Below are positions 1-7,167 of a DNA stretch of 9,361 nucleotides, piece by piece (position 1 is the stretch's first letter; every line of letters starts with the position of its first letter). The notes under the pieces are model-generated. The model made no database searches and had not been told where the DNA came from. It saw only the letters and a program-made list of their open reading frames with translations. Source of the stretch: Lysobacterales bacterium (GTDB lineage: Bacteria; Pseudomonadota; Gammaproteobacteria; Xanthomonadales; SZUA-36); NCBI GenBank assembly GCA_026193295.1, contig JAPHSB010000267.1, positions 1 to 9,361 of the forward strand, read 5' to 3'. The position numbers and the translations under genes were made by a program.

Positions 1-79
1 AATTTGCTCCCGACAGATTACGGTCCTGCATAGAGGCACCCGATATTTCCTGCCGGCGCCCAGGAACTTCGCCTGCAAA

Positions 80-92
80 CCCGGTTCCCGGG
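80..92 (-). terminator. weak hairpin just after anmK
   Basis: A perfect 5-bp inverted repeat (CCCGG, 3-nt loop, CCGGG) begins 4 nt past the anmK stop codon. On the minus strand it is followed only by a short TTT, so it is a poor intrinsic terminator by itself. The rest of bases 1-79 shows no supportable gene. A minus-strand ATG at 31-29 opens a reading frame that leaves the window after about ten codons and has no good ribosome binding site. Confidence 0.25.
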
Positions 93-96
93 AGTC

Positions 97-1212
97 CTAT
101 TCTACAGCAGGGGGAGGGGCGATGGTGCCCAGCAAAATGGGTTCGTGCGCGCCCGTGATAGCGCGTGTATCCTGCGGCCGGCCGTGCAGGCGTTCGCGCG
201 CCAGCCAGGCGAACAGCACCGCTTCTACCCAGTCGGGATCGATGCCGAAATCGCCGGTTGAGCACAGGCGTATACCGCGCAGGTTTCGGCGCAGCCGTTC
301 GACCAGGTCGATATTATGCGCGCCGCCGCCACACAGCAGCAGGTTCGCGGGCCCGCAGGGCCGCACGGCGGCGGTGACAGTCAGAGCGGTCAGTTCGGCC
401 AGTGTGGCCTGGACGTCGCGTGGGGCGATCGTGCGACCGGCCAGGTGATGGTGAAGCCAGGCGAGGTTGAAATACTCGATGCCGGTGCTCTTGGGCGGGG
501 GTCTGGCCAGCCAGGGATCCCGCAGCAGGACTTCCAGAAGTTGACGATCGACCCGGCCTCCGGCGCTCCATGCGCCGTCCCGATCGAATGGTTCGCCCAG
601 TTGGTCTTGAATCCAGGCATCGAGGAGGCAATTGGCCGGCCCCGTGTCGAAGCCTGACACTCGCCCCTGGTCATCGACCAGCGAGATGTTGGCGATTCCG
701 CCGAGGTTGAGCACCACGCGCTTCCCCCGCCCGGGACGAAACAGTGCGCGGTGGAGCAAGGGCGCCAGTGGCGCACCCTGGCCGCCGGCCTCGATGTCGG
801 CCCGACGAAAATCGCCGACGGTCAGGATGCCGGTGCGCGCCGCGATGCGGTAGGGAGAACCCAGCTGTATGGACTCGGGGACCGGTCCGTCCGGATCGTG
901 CCAAACCGTCTGGCCATGCGAGCCGATGGCGCGCACGGCGCCAGCGTCGAGTCCCGCCCCGCGAATCAGCTGCAGGGCGGTGTCGGCGAAATGATTCGCG
1001 ATGGCTGCGTCCAGCTCCCGGCTTTCTTCATCGGACGGGCGTCGTCCGGCCCTGACCATGCGTTCCAGGCGGGCGGCGAGGCTGTCGGGGTAGGCCAGGC
1101 AAAGTGTGGCCAGGACCGTCGGGCGCTCATTTACGAAACTTACCAGCACGGCATCGACGCCGTCGCGGCTGGTGCCGGAAATCAGGCCGATATAGTGAGC
1201 GGCTTCACTCAC
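97..1212 (-). CDS. anmK: anhydro-N-acetylmuramic acid kinase AnmK
   Basis: A 371-residue cytoplasmic kinase of the peptidoglycan recycling pathway. AnmK opens the 1,6-anhydro ring of anhydro-MurNAc and phosphorylates it with ATP to MurNAc-6-phosphate. Family motifs visible in order: ISGTS near residue 11 (nucleotide site), SHGQTVWH 98-105, DFR 134-136 followed by GGQGAPL 143-149, NLGGIANIS 169-177, GFDTGPAN 187-194, KSTG 241-244 and CGGGAHN 294-300. Length is normal for the family. The start is GTG at 1212, which gives the usual short N-terminus before the GTS motif. The gene overlaps the end of the upstream M23 peptidase gene by 8 nt, so translation is probably coupled. The SGTSxDG motif carries Arg16 where Leu, Met or Ala is commonly found. 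Identification is firm; activity is inferred from motifs. Confidence 0.96.
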   Translation of the reverse strand: MSEAAHYIGLISGTSRDGVDAVLVSFVNERPTVLATLCLAYPDSLAARLERMVRAGRRPSDEESRELDAAIANHFADTALQLIRGAGLDAGAVRAIGSHGQTVWHDPDGPVPESIQLGSPYRIAARTGILTVGDFRRADIEAGGQGAPLAPLLHRALFRPGRGKRVVLNLGGIANISLVDDQGRVSGFDTGPANCLLDAWIQDQLGEPFDRDGAWSAGGRVDRQLLEVLLRDPWLARPPPKSTGIEYFNLAWLHHHLAGRTIAPRDVQATLAELTALTVTAAVRPCGPANLLLCGGGAHNIDLVERLRRNLRGIRLCSTGDFGIDPDWVEAVLFAWLARERLHGRPQDTRAITGAHEPILLGTIAPPPAVE

Positions 1213-2563
1213 GGCTCGCGTAAAGCGAGGCCGACTCCAGGCGGCTCAACTGGGTCAGCAGCGGCGCGGCCTGTGACTGGAACGCGACCAGCGCGCCACC
1301 CTTCAGCGGCTCGACCTTGGGCAGGGGCACCGTTCGCGGGTTCCGGTGCACACCGTTGACGACAAACTCGTAGTGCAGGTGGGGCCCGGTCGCCAGGCCG
1401 GTGGAGCCCACCGTGCCGATGGTCTGGCCCTGGCGCACTTTCTGCCCCTGCTTGACCAGGCGCTTGGTGAAGTGGAGGTACTTGGTCTCTATGCTGCCCG
1501 CATGCTTGATGAAAACGTGGTTGCCGTTGGCGGCCGAATAGGTCGAGCGGGTTACGGTTCCGTCGCCCGCTGCGTAAACCGGCGTGCCGCGTGGCGCATA
1601 GTAGTCTATGCCGTTATGCGGGCGCAGGCGTTTGAGCACGGGGTGCATGCGCCGGGGGTTGAAGTTGGAGCTGATGTAGGAAAAGTTCAGCGGCGCACGC
1701 AGGAACGCTTTGCGCATGTTGCGCCCATCCGGCGCGAAATAACCGTGATTGTCCCCATCGTCGAACCGGATGGCTTGGAAGCGTTCGCCCTGGTTGATGA
1801 ACGTCGCCGCCAGGATCTCTCCTTCCCGCAGGAACTCCCCTTCGCGGTAGAGTTTCTCGTACACCAGCATGAAGCGATCGCCCTTGCGGATGTCGAGCAC
1901 GAAGTCGATATCCCAGCCGAAGATATTGGCCAGTTTCATGACCATCGCATCGCTGAGGCCGGCCTGTTTGCCGGCGACGAACAACGAGGAGTCGATGATT
2001 CCTTCTGACTCGGCGACTTCGGCGGCGATTTCGCGCTCGAGGATTTCGGCGAACAACTCGCCGTTGAGCTGGCGCACGATCAGGTATCGCGCTTCGTCCA
2101 GGGGATAGCGCATTTCGGCCAGATACCCTGCGTCGTCGGTGCGGAAATCGAATACATCGCCGGGCCGGATCCGCGTCAGGCCCTTGGTGTCGCCGTTCAG
2201 GGCCAGGATCCGGTGCAGCAGCGGAATGCTGTAGCCCTGCTGGCGAAAGATGGCGTCCAGGGTTTGCCCTGAGCGCACCGTGACGCTTTTCCACTCGCCG
2301 GGTTCCAGGCCCGGCTGGCTCTGTGGGCTGCCGTCCACGGATACAGCTGCCACGCTTGCAGGTGCCGGATGCCGCGGCAGCGAAAGATCGATGACTTCAG
2401 AAAAGTCTGCAGATTCAGGTTCGGGGACGGATTCAAAGACGCCGGCGATCAGCCCGGTCAGGATCAGCGTGAAGCCGAACAGGGCCAACTTGCGCCGGGT
2501 CAGCCAGTGCCCGTCGTCGTCGAGCTTGGCGTTGATTGTTTTTATGAAGCCAGGCAGTTCCAT
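1205..2563 (-). CDS. M23 murein DD-endopeptidase, MepM/YebA type
   Basis: A 452-residue membrane-anchored periplasmic metallopeptidase predicted to cut D-Ala-mDAP cross-links so that new glycan strands can be inserted. A cytoplasmic basic stretch precedes one membrane segment at about 25-42, followed by a Pro/Ser-rich linker. A LysM/OapA-like domain follows at about 93-140 (SGQTLDAIFRQQG, then IRPGDVF). A middle domain at about 175-295 resembles the Csd3/MepM second domain. The LytM/M23 catalytic domain follows at about 300-412. Zinc and catalytic residues are visible: H316 and D320 in RPHNGID, H364 in YLHF, and H395/H397 in HLHYEF. The ATG start has only a weak GAG upstream. The gene lies 69 nt after the acyltransferase gene and overlaps anmK by 8 nt. 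A cell-wall turnover pairing with anmK fits; mepM is the E. coli analogue, but orthology was not tested. Confidence 0.94.
   Translation of the reverse strand: MELPGFIKTINAKLDDDGHWLTRRKLALFGFTLILTGLIAGVFESVPEPESADFSEVIDLSLPRHPAPASVAAVSVDGSPQSQPGLEPGEWKSVTVRSGQTLDAIFRQQGYSIPLLHRILALNGDTKGLTRIRPGDVFDFRTDDAGYLAEMRYPLDEARYLIVRQLNGELFAEILEREIAAEVAESEGIIDSSLFVAGKQAGLSDAMVMKLANIFGWDIDFVLDIRKGDRFMLVYEKLYREGEFLREGEILAATFINQGERFQAIRFDDGDNHGYFAPDGRNMRKAFLRAPLNFSYISSNFNPRRMHPVLKRLRPHNGIDYYAPRGTPVYAAGDGTVTRSTYSAANGNHVFIKHAGSIETKYLHFTKRLVKQGQKVRQGQTIGTVGSTGLATGPHLHYEFVVNGVHRNPRTVPLPKVEPLKGGALVAFQSQAAPLLTQLSRLESASLYASRE
1215..1229 (-). other. hairpin in place of an anmK ribosome binding site
   Basis: On the minus strand CTCGC, a 5-nt loop (TTTAC) and GCGAG form a perfect 5-bp stem that ends 2 nt before the anmK GTG codon. 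It lies inside the last codons of the M23 gene. No purine-rich Shine-Dalgarno sequence is present here, so anmK probably relies on ribosomes terminating on the M23 gene. Whether the stem has a role is unknown. Confidence 0.3.
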
Positions 2564-2614
2564 GACGCTCTGAGACCCCGCGATTCCATGCCGGTTCCGG
2601 CGTGCCTACGATAC

Positions 2615-2635
2615 TGACCGTGCCGGGGCCGGTCA
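2615..2635 (-). other. hairpin overlapping the acyltransferase stop codon
   Basis: TGACCG and CGGTCA form a 6-bp inverted repeat around a 9-nt GC-rich loop that can extend the stem by two further pairs. The outer arm contains the TGA stop of the acyltransferase gene (2635-2633). No T-tract follows on the minus strand, so this is not a standard intrinsic terminator. It could reduce read-through into the M23 gene or protect an mRNA 3' end, or it could be chance in GC-rich DNA. Confidence 0.3.
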
Positions 2636-4051
2636 ATCGGCGGTGATGCCGGCCAGTTCCTCCAGTTCCTGCAGTGATTCTTCCAGGTGGTCGAGCAGGC
2701 GCTGGACGTGCGGGAGTGAGCGGCGGCAGGCGATGATGCCGAAATCGAGTTGGTCCATGTAGCTGACCAGCGTGATGTTGAGGGCCTGCCCATGCAGGAC
2801 GATGCTGGCCGGGTAAACTCCCTCGACGAGTGCACCATTCCAATACATGGCCTTGCGCGATCCCGGCACATTGGAGATCACCAGGTTGTAGGCCGGCAGC
2901 AATTCCCCCAATCCGAGCAGCGTGGTGAGAACGATGGGAGAGGACGTCAGTTGTGTGAACAGGGCGGCCTCACCGGCCGACAGTCCGGCATAGACTTTTT
3001 TGCCTGCCTGCACGGACTGCTGGATGGTTTCGAAACGCTCGCCGGGATCGGCCAGGTGTGTGCCCAGGTTGGCAACGATGAAGCCAACAGCGTTGGCCGA
3101 TTCGAGATCACCCTCCACTCGCAGTGAAACAGGGACCATGGCTTTCAGGGGTTTCTCCGGCAGTTCCCCCACTTGGTCCAGGTAGCGGCGCAGGCCGCCT
3201 GCGCACATCGCCAGCACGGCATCGTTGAGGGTTCCCCCCAAAGCCTTGCCTACGGCCCGGATCCGGGAGTAGGGCCAGGTCTGCGCGACGAAGCGCCGCG
3301 AACCGCTCACGCTGCTGCTGATTTTCGCGTGCGGCACCGAGTGCCATGGCACATTGAGCGGCCGTCCGCCGCCGATCCAGACGTTGCCATATTTCAGCAG
3401 GGCGCCGGCCAGGTTTACGCCGCTTCCGATCTGCGCCGTGATGCGCTCGGACAGCGTGCGGATATCCTGCCGAGTGATGGAGGCTGCTGCTCTCTCCGGC
3501 AACAGGTCCCTCTTGTATTTCTCCCAGGACTGGCGGGACAGCGGTGAGTAATCCGTGCGACCTTCGGGGGAACGCGAATACATGCTCTGGGTGGCGTGCA
3601 TGGCGCCGATGCCGTCCATCGCACAGTGATGGATCTTCAGGTAGGTGGCGAATTGGTTATTCGCCAGACCCTCGATCAGGTGCATTTCCCACAACGGACG
3701 GTTGCGGTCCAGCAGGGTGCTGTGCAGGCGCGAGATCAGTGTGAACAACTCGCGGTAGCGACCGGGCTTGGGCAACGCGGAGTGACGCACATGGTATTCG
3801 AGATCGATATCCTTGTCGGTCTCCCAGGAAAAGGCCAGGTTCGCCCGGCTCAGCAGGTTACTCGAAAGCCGCTGGTTGAATGGCGGACGCAGATCGTCTC
3901 CGGACAACAGGATTTCCTTGAGTCCCGAAAGGAACTCACGCTTGTTGACGCCCTTGGGATATCGATACAGGTGTACACCGCCGACATGCATCGGCGTTTC
4001 GCGGTTTTCCGCCATCAGGAAATTGGAGTCCAGCAGGCTCAGTCGGCTCAA
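2633..4051 (-). CDS. wax ester synthase / diacylglycerol acyltransferase (WS/DGAT)
   Basis: A 472-residue acyltransferase of the bacterial bifunctional WS/DGAT family. These proteins transfer an acyl group from acyl-CoA to a fatty alcohol or diacylglycerol at the inner face of the membrane, making storage wax ester or triacylglycerol. The sequence shows PMHVGG at 20-25, PLWEMHLIEGL at 119-129, the catalytic HHCAMDG at 141-147 (HHxxxDG), NDAVLA at 276-281, the NLVISNVPGS motif at 389-398, and a C-terminal block from GQALNIT (421-427) to SYMDQLDFGI (430-439). Length is typical. The start is TTG at 4051: an in-frame stop lies 15 nt upstream, the next in-frame Met (residue 13) would remove the conserved LSxxDxxFL N-terminus, and a GGGGAAAG sits just before it. 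It is the first gene of the leftward block and diverges from tyrS. Substrate preference cannot be read from sequence. Confidence 0.94.
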   Translation of the reverse strand: MSRLSLLDSNFLMAENRETPMHVGGVHLYRYPKGVNKREFLSGLKEILLSGDDLRPPFNQRLSSNLLSRANLAFSWETDKDIDLEYHVRHSALPKPGRYRELFTLISRLHSTLLDRNRPLWEMHLIEGLANNQFATYLKIHHCAMDGIGAMHATQSMYSRSPEGRTDYSPLSRQSWEKYKRDLLPERAAASITRQDIRTLSERITAQIGSGVNLAGALLKYGNVWIGGGRPLNVPWHSVPHAKISSSVSGSRRFVAQTWPYSRIRAVGKALGGTLNDAVLAMCAGGLRRYLDQVGELPEKPLKAMVPVSLRVEGDLESANAVGFIVANLGTHLADPGERFETIQQSVQAGKKVYAGLSAGEAALFTQLTSSPIVLTTLLGLGELLPAYNLVISNVPGSRKAMYWNGALVEGVYPASIVLHGQALNITLVSYMDQLDFGIIACRRSLPHVQRLLDHLEESLQELEELAGITAD

Positions 4052-4054
4052 GGT

Positions 4055-4062
4055 CTTTCCCC
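4055..4062 (-). promoter_or_regulatory. ribosome binding site supporting the TTG start
   Basis: GGGGAAAG on the minus strand, with the GGGGA core 6 nt before the TTG codon of the acyltransferase gene. It is a partial match to the anti-Shine-Dalgarno complement and supports choosing this non-ATG start. Confidence 0.45.
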
Positions 4063-4171
4063 GTCAATTTGGTTGATGCGCCAGACTTCCCATCCTACCG
4101 CGAATCGCCACTTTTCGCCCGCTCTGCGCAGGGTGTCCCCGGCTTCGCGGGCGGGCGCGGGCAATTCGGGC

Positions 4172-4200
4172 TGGAGCCGGAGCCGGCAAAGCCATAAAAT
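4172..4200 (+). promoter_or_regulatory. possible sigma-70 promoter for tyrS
   Basis: TAAAAT at 4195-4200 matches five of six bases of the -10 consensus. Seventeen bases upstream, TGGAGC at 4172-4177 matches only three of six bases of the -35 box. The start point would fall near 4207, giving a leader of about 20 nt before the tyrS ATG. The 176-nt divergent region (4052-4227) should also hold the leftward promoter. TAGGAT on the minus strand (4097-4092) is the best -10 candidate there, but it has no recognisable -35 box. Confidence 0.3.
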
Positions 4201-4227
4201 GCAGCGGATTCCCTGACGGACACGGAT

Positions 4228-5427
4228 ATGACCGATTTGGATGCGGCGGTGGGGCTGATCGCCCGCGGCACGGACGAGATCACCAAGCTGGAAGAGCTGG
4301 AGGAGCGCCTCGAGCTTGGGCGCCCGCTGCGGGTCAAGGTCGGATTCGACCCGAGTGCGCCCGACCTGCACCTCGGGCACACCGTGATCATCAACAAGAT
4401 GCGCCAGTTCCAGGACCTGGGGCACACCGTGATTTTCCTGATCGGCGATTTCACCGGCATGATCGGAGACCCCACTGGCAAGAGCGCCACCCGCAAGGCG
4501 TTGACGCCGGAGCAGGTTCAGGAAAACGCCCAGACCTATGCACGGCAGGTCTACAAGATCCTCGACGAGGAGAGGACCGAGGTCCGCTTTAATTCGGAGT
4601 GGCTGAACGCACTTGGCTCGGCGGGCATGATCAGGCTGGCCGCCAAGTACACGGTGGCCCGCATGCTCGAGCGGGACGATTTCGAGACGCGCTACAAGAA
4701 CAATCAGCCCATCGCCATCCACGAGTTCCTCTATCCACTGGCGCAGGGTTACGACTCGGTCGAGCTGCGCTGCGACGTGGAAATGGGCGGCACCGACCAG
4801 AAGTTCAATCTGCATGTCGGCCGCCAACTCCAGCAGCACTATGGGCAACCGCCGCAGGTGATCATCACTCTGCCGTTGCTGGAAGGTCTCGATGGCGTTC
4901 AGAAGATGTCCAAGTCGCTGGATAATTATGTCGGCATCACCGAGCCGCCGGGTGAAATGTTCGGCAAGCTGATGTCGATTTCGGACGAGTTGATGTGGCG
5001 CTACTATGACCTGCTCAGTTTTCGTGGCAACGCTGAGATCGCAGCCCTGAAAGCGGAGGTTGCCGATGGCCTCAACCCGCGCGACGTCAAGTTCCTGCTG
5101 TGCGAGGAAATCATCGAGCGCTTCCACAGCCGCGAGGACGCGGTTGCCGCCCGCGAAGAGTTCATAGCCCGCTTCCGGCAGGGCGAAATGCCGGAAGACA
5201 TACCTGAGAAAACGCTCGAAACCGGCGGCGACGGGATCGGGATCGCGGCCGCCCTGAGCAAGTGCGGCCTGACCTCGAGTAATTCCGAGGCCTTTCGGAT
5301 GATCCAGCAGGGTGGGGTGCGCATCGACGGCGAGAAAGTCGACGACCGGACACTGCAGTTGCCACCCGGTTTCAGTGGCGTGCTGCAGGTAGGCAAACGA
5401 AAGTTCTGCAAAGCCACGATCAAGTGA
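4228..5427 (+). CDS. tyrS: tyrosyl-tRNA synthetase
   Basis: A 399-residue class I aminoacyl-tRNA synthetase that activates tyrosine with ATP and loads it onto tRNA-Tyr in the cytoplasm. The Rossmann catalytic domain has the HIGH-type motif HLGH at 48-51 and the KMSKS loop exactly at 226-230. GDFTGMIGDPTGKSATR lies at 73-89, and the GGTDQKFN block at 187-194 is also typical. A C-terminal S4-like RNA-binding domain spans about 335-399 (SEAFRMIQQGGVRIDG). The KMSKS signature and length place it in the type 2 (TyrZ-like) group found in Pseudomonas and many other proteobacteria, not the E. coli type with KFGKT. The ATG start gives a normal N-terminus; its Shine-Dalgarno is weak (GGA 7 nt upstream). 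It is the first gene of the rightward block and overlaps the next gene by 4 nt. Confidence 0.98.
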   Translation: MTDLDAAVGLIARGTDEITKLEELEERLELGRPLRVKVGFDPSAPDLHLGHTVIINKMRQFQDLGHTVIFLIGDFTGMIGDPTGKSATRKALTPEQVQENAQTYARQVYKILDEERTEVRFNSEWLNALGSAGMIRLAAKYTVARMLERDDFETRYKNNQPIAIHEFLYPLAQGYDSVELRCDVEMGGTDQKFNLHVGRQLQQHYGQPPQVIITLPLLEGLDGVQKMSKSLDNYVGITEPPGEMFGKLMSISDELMWRYYDLLSFRGNAEIAALKAEVADGLNPRDVKFLLCEEIIERFHSREDAVAAREEFIARFRQGEMPEDIPEKTLETGGDGIGIAAALSKCGLTSSNSEAFRMIQQGGVRIDGEKVDDRTLQLPPGFSGVLQVGKRKFCKATIK

Positions 5428-5969
5428 ACCGGCTGACGGATATCGATTGGAGCACCTGGCGGGCCAGGGATCCGGCCACCCTCGTGTTCGTGTTTCGCGA
5501 CGACGAGGTGCTGCTGATCAACAAGAAGACCGGGCTCGGCCAAGGCAAGGTCAACGCGCCGGGCGGCAAGATCGATGCGGGCGAGACGCCGGAAGCCGCC
5601 GCGATCCGTGAGTGCCGCGAAGAACTGCACATTACGGTCAGCAATCTGGAGTATTGCGGAGAGCACCGCTTTCAGTTCGTCGACGGCTACTCGATCCACG
5701 TCTGGGTCTATCGGACCCGCGACTTCGAGGGCGAACCAACGGAGACCCACGAAGCGGAGCCGCTGTGGACGCGGATGGACGAAATACCCTTCGACGCCAT
5801 GTGGGAAGACGACAAGTACTGGCTGCCGATGCTGGTCCGCGGTGAACGCTTTCAGACAAGGTGGATCTTCGACGGTGATCGCATGCTGGATTATGAGATC
5901 GAAACGGATGGCAACATCGCGCCCTGGGGCAACATCGTCGTGCCCGGCATCAACGGAGCCACATCATGA
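5424..5969 (+). CDS. MTH1-like Nudix hydrolase, probable oxidised-dNTP diphosphatase
   Basis: A 181-residue Nudix protein. The Nudix box covers 48-70 with G48, E54, R62, E63, E66 and E67 in place; the usual Gly near its end is His69. Sequence outside the box resembles the MTH1/NUDT1 group. GLGQGKVNAPGGK (37-49) aligns with the human segment around Asn33. MWEDDKYW (126-133) aligns with the human MWPDDSYW that carries the base-binding Trp117, Asp119 and Asp120. A late LDYEIE matches the human LDYTLRE. The likely role is hydrolysing 8-oxo-dGTP or 2-hydroxy-dATP to the monophosphate, which cleans the nucleotide pool. It starts with GTG inside the tyrS stop (GTGA overlap) and ends in an ATGA overlap with the dipeptidase gene, so it is probably co-translated. 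Compared with human MTH1 it has about 12 extra N-terminal and 10 extra C-terminal residues. The alignment is from memory; substrate is inferred. Confidence 0.9.
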   Translation: MNRLTDIDWSTWRARDPATLVFVFRDDEVLLINKKTGLGQGKVNAPGGKIDAGETPEAAAIRECREELHITVSNLEYCGEHRFQFVDGYSIHVWVYRTRDFEGEPTETHEAEPLWTRMDEIPFDAMWEDDKYWLPMLVRGERFQTRWIFDGDRMLDYEIETDGNIAPWGNIVVPGINGATS

Positions 5970-7162
5970 GACCGATTCAATCCCTCCTGCTTCTTTGGAC
6001 CGGTTGGGCTTTCTGCCTGGTGGCGCAGGCCCAGGGCGACGCCGCCGGGCCGGCGCAGAAATACCTGCTGGTGGACACCCATATCGACGTTCCCGAGCGG
6101 CTTGAAGAGCATTGGGAAGACGTGACCCGTGCAACGCAAAAGGGTGACTTCGATTACGAGCGTGCCCGGCGTGGTGGGCTGGACGTCCCGTTCATGTCCA
6201 TTTACACCCCGGCCGAGTCGGAGGCGGAGGGCACGAGCTTCGATCTGGCCAACCGCCTGGTCGACCGCGTCGAGGCCCTGGTTGGCCGCGCACCGGATAA
6301 GTTCATGCTGGTCAAGACGCCACGGGAGGCTGAACTGGCTCATCAGCGCGGCCTGATCGGGCTGGCCATGGGCATGGAGAACGGCGCGCCCATCGACGGC
6401 AAACTTGAAAACCTGGCGTTTTTCAGGGATCGGGGCATCAGCTACATCACCCTGGCCCATTCCCTCAGCAACCATATTTCAGACTCATCGTACGACGAGA
6501 AGCGGCAGTGGAACGGCCTCAGCCCCTTTGGCCGCGAGGTCGTGTCGGAGATGAACCGCCTCGGCATGATGGTCGACATCTCCCATGTCTCCGACGAGGC
6601 ATTTTTTCAGGTGCTCGAAATTTCCCGCGTGCCGGTCATCGCCTCGCATTCCTCGGCCCGATTTTTCACGCCCGGCTGGGAGCGCAACATGAGCGATGAA
6701 ATGATCAAGGCCCTGGCGGCAAAGGGCGGCGTCATCATGATCAATTTCGGCTCGAGTTTCCTGACCGAGGAGGCAAGGCAGTGGTACGACCGGATGAGCG
6801 AGGCCCGCAAATCCTACCTCAGCAGGAACGGATTCGACGAGCATGGATCGGAGGCCGAGGTTTTCCAGCAGGACTACCGTGCCGCCCATCCTTTTCCCTA
6901 TGCGAACCTGGATGACCTGGTCGCGCATTTCACGCACGTGATCCGTCTGGTCGGCGTTGCGTACGTCGGGATCGGCTCGGATTTCGACGGTGTCGGCGAC
7001 AGCCTTCCGGAGGGCATGAAAGACGTCTCGTTTTACCCGGCGCTGGTCGAAAAACTCTTGGCAAAGGGACATACCGCAGCTGATATCGAAGCCATTCTCG
7101 GCGGCAACCTGCTGCGCGTCTGGCGCGCGGTTGAGGACTACGCGGCCGTGCCCCGGGGCTGA
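5966..7162 (+). CDS. exported M19 family (renal-type) dipeptidase
   Basis: A 398-residue binuclear zinc dipeptidase of peptidase family M19. A signal peptide spans residues 1-22, with a likely signal peptidase I cut after AQA, so the enzyme should act in the periplasm or outside. Family metal ligands are visible: H39 and D41 in DTHID, E138 in GMENG, H207 in DISHVSD, H228 in ASHSSAR and D339 in GSDFDG. M19 enzymes hydrolyse many dipeptides and tolerate a D-amino acid at the C-terminal position; some cleave Cys-Gly. The ATG start overlaps the Nudix stop (ATGA) and has a good GGAG 7 nt upstream. The TauE-like gene follows after 5 nt. Residues about 270-306 form a charged insert between the catalytic segments. 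Family assignment is firm. The natural substrate is unknown; peptidoglycan-derived or nutritional dipeptides are both plausible. Confidence 0.95.
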   Translation: MRPIQSLLLLWTGWAFCLVAQAQGDAAGPAQKYLLVDTHIDVPERLEEHWEDVTRATQKGDFDYERARRGGLDVPFMSIYTPAESEAEGTSFDLANRLVDRVEALVGRAPDKFMLVKTPREAELAHQRGLIGLAMGMENGAPIDGKLENLAFFRDRGISYITLAHSLSNHISDSSYDEKRQWNGLSPFGREVVSEMNRLGMMVDISHVSDEAFFQVLEISRVPVIASHSSARFFTPGWERNMSDEMIKALAAKGGVIMINFGSSFLTEEARQWYDRMSEARKSYLSRNGFDEHGSEAEVFQQDYRAAHPFPYANLDDLVAHFTHVIRLVGVAYVGIGSDFDGVGDSLPEGMKDVSFYPALVEKLLAKGHTAADIEAILGGNLLRVWRAVEDYAAVPRG

Positions 7163-7167
7163 GACCC

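Noticed and set aside
1..96. A partial gene such as erpA following anmK, as in Pseudomonas
   Set aside because: Only about ten codons of one possible frame are visible, without ribosome binding site or recognisable residues.
751..1359. A 202-codon plus-strand frame across anmK and the M23 gene end
   Set aside because: It runs antisense through conserved AnmK motifs and has no ribosome binding site or domain.
4048..5127. A 359-codon open frame on the minus strand antisense to tyrS
   Set aside because: tyrS on the plus strand has all catalytic motifs across this stretch. The antisense product has no recognisable domain and its composition mirrors GC-rich codons of the real gene.
5004..5750. 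A 248-codon minus-strand frame spanning the end of tyrS and the Nudix gene
   Set aside because: It lies antisense to two strongly supported genes and shows no motif of its own.
5966..6031. A possible lipoprotein signal at Cys17 of the dipeptidase
   Set aside because: The residues before the Cys (WAF) do not fit a lipobox, whereas an AQA signal peptidase I site fits well.
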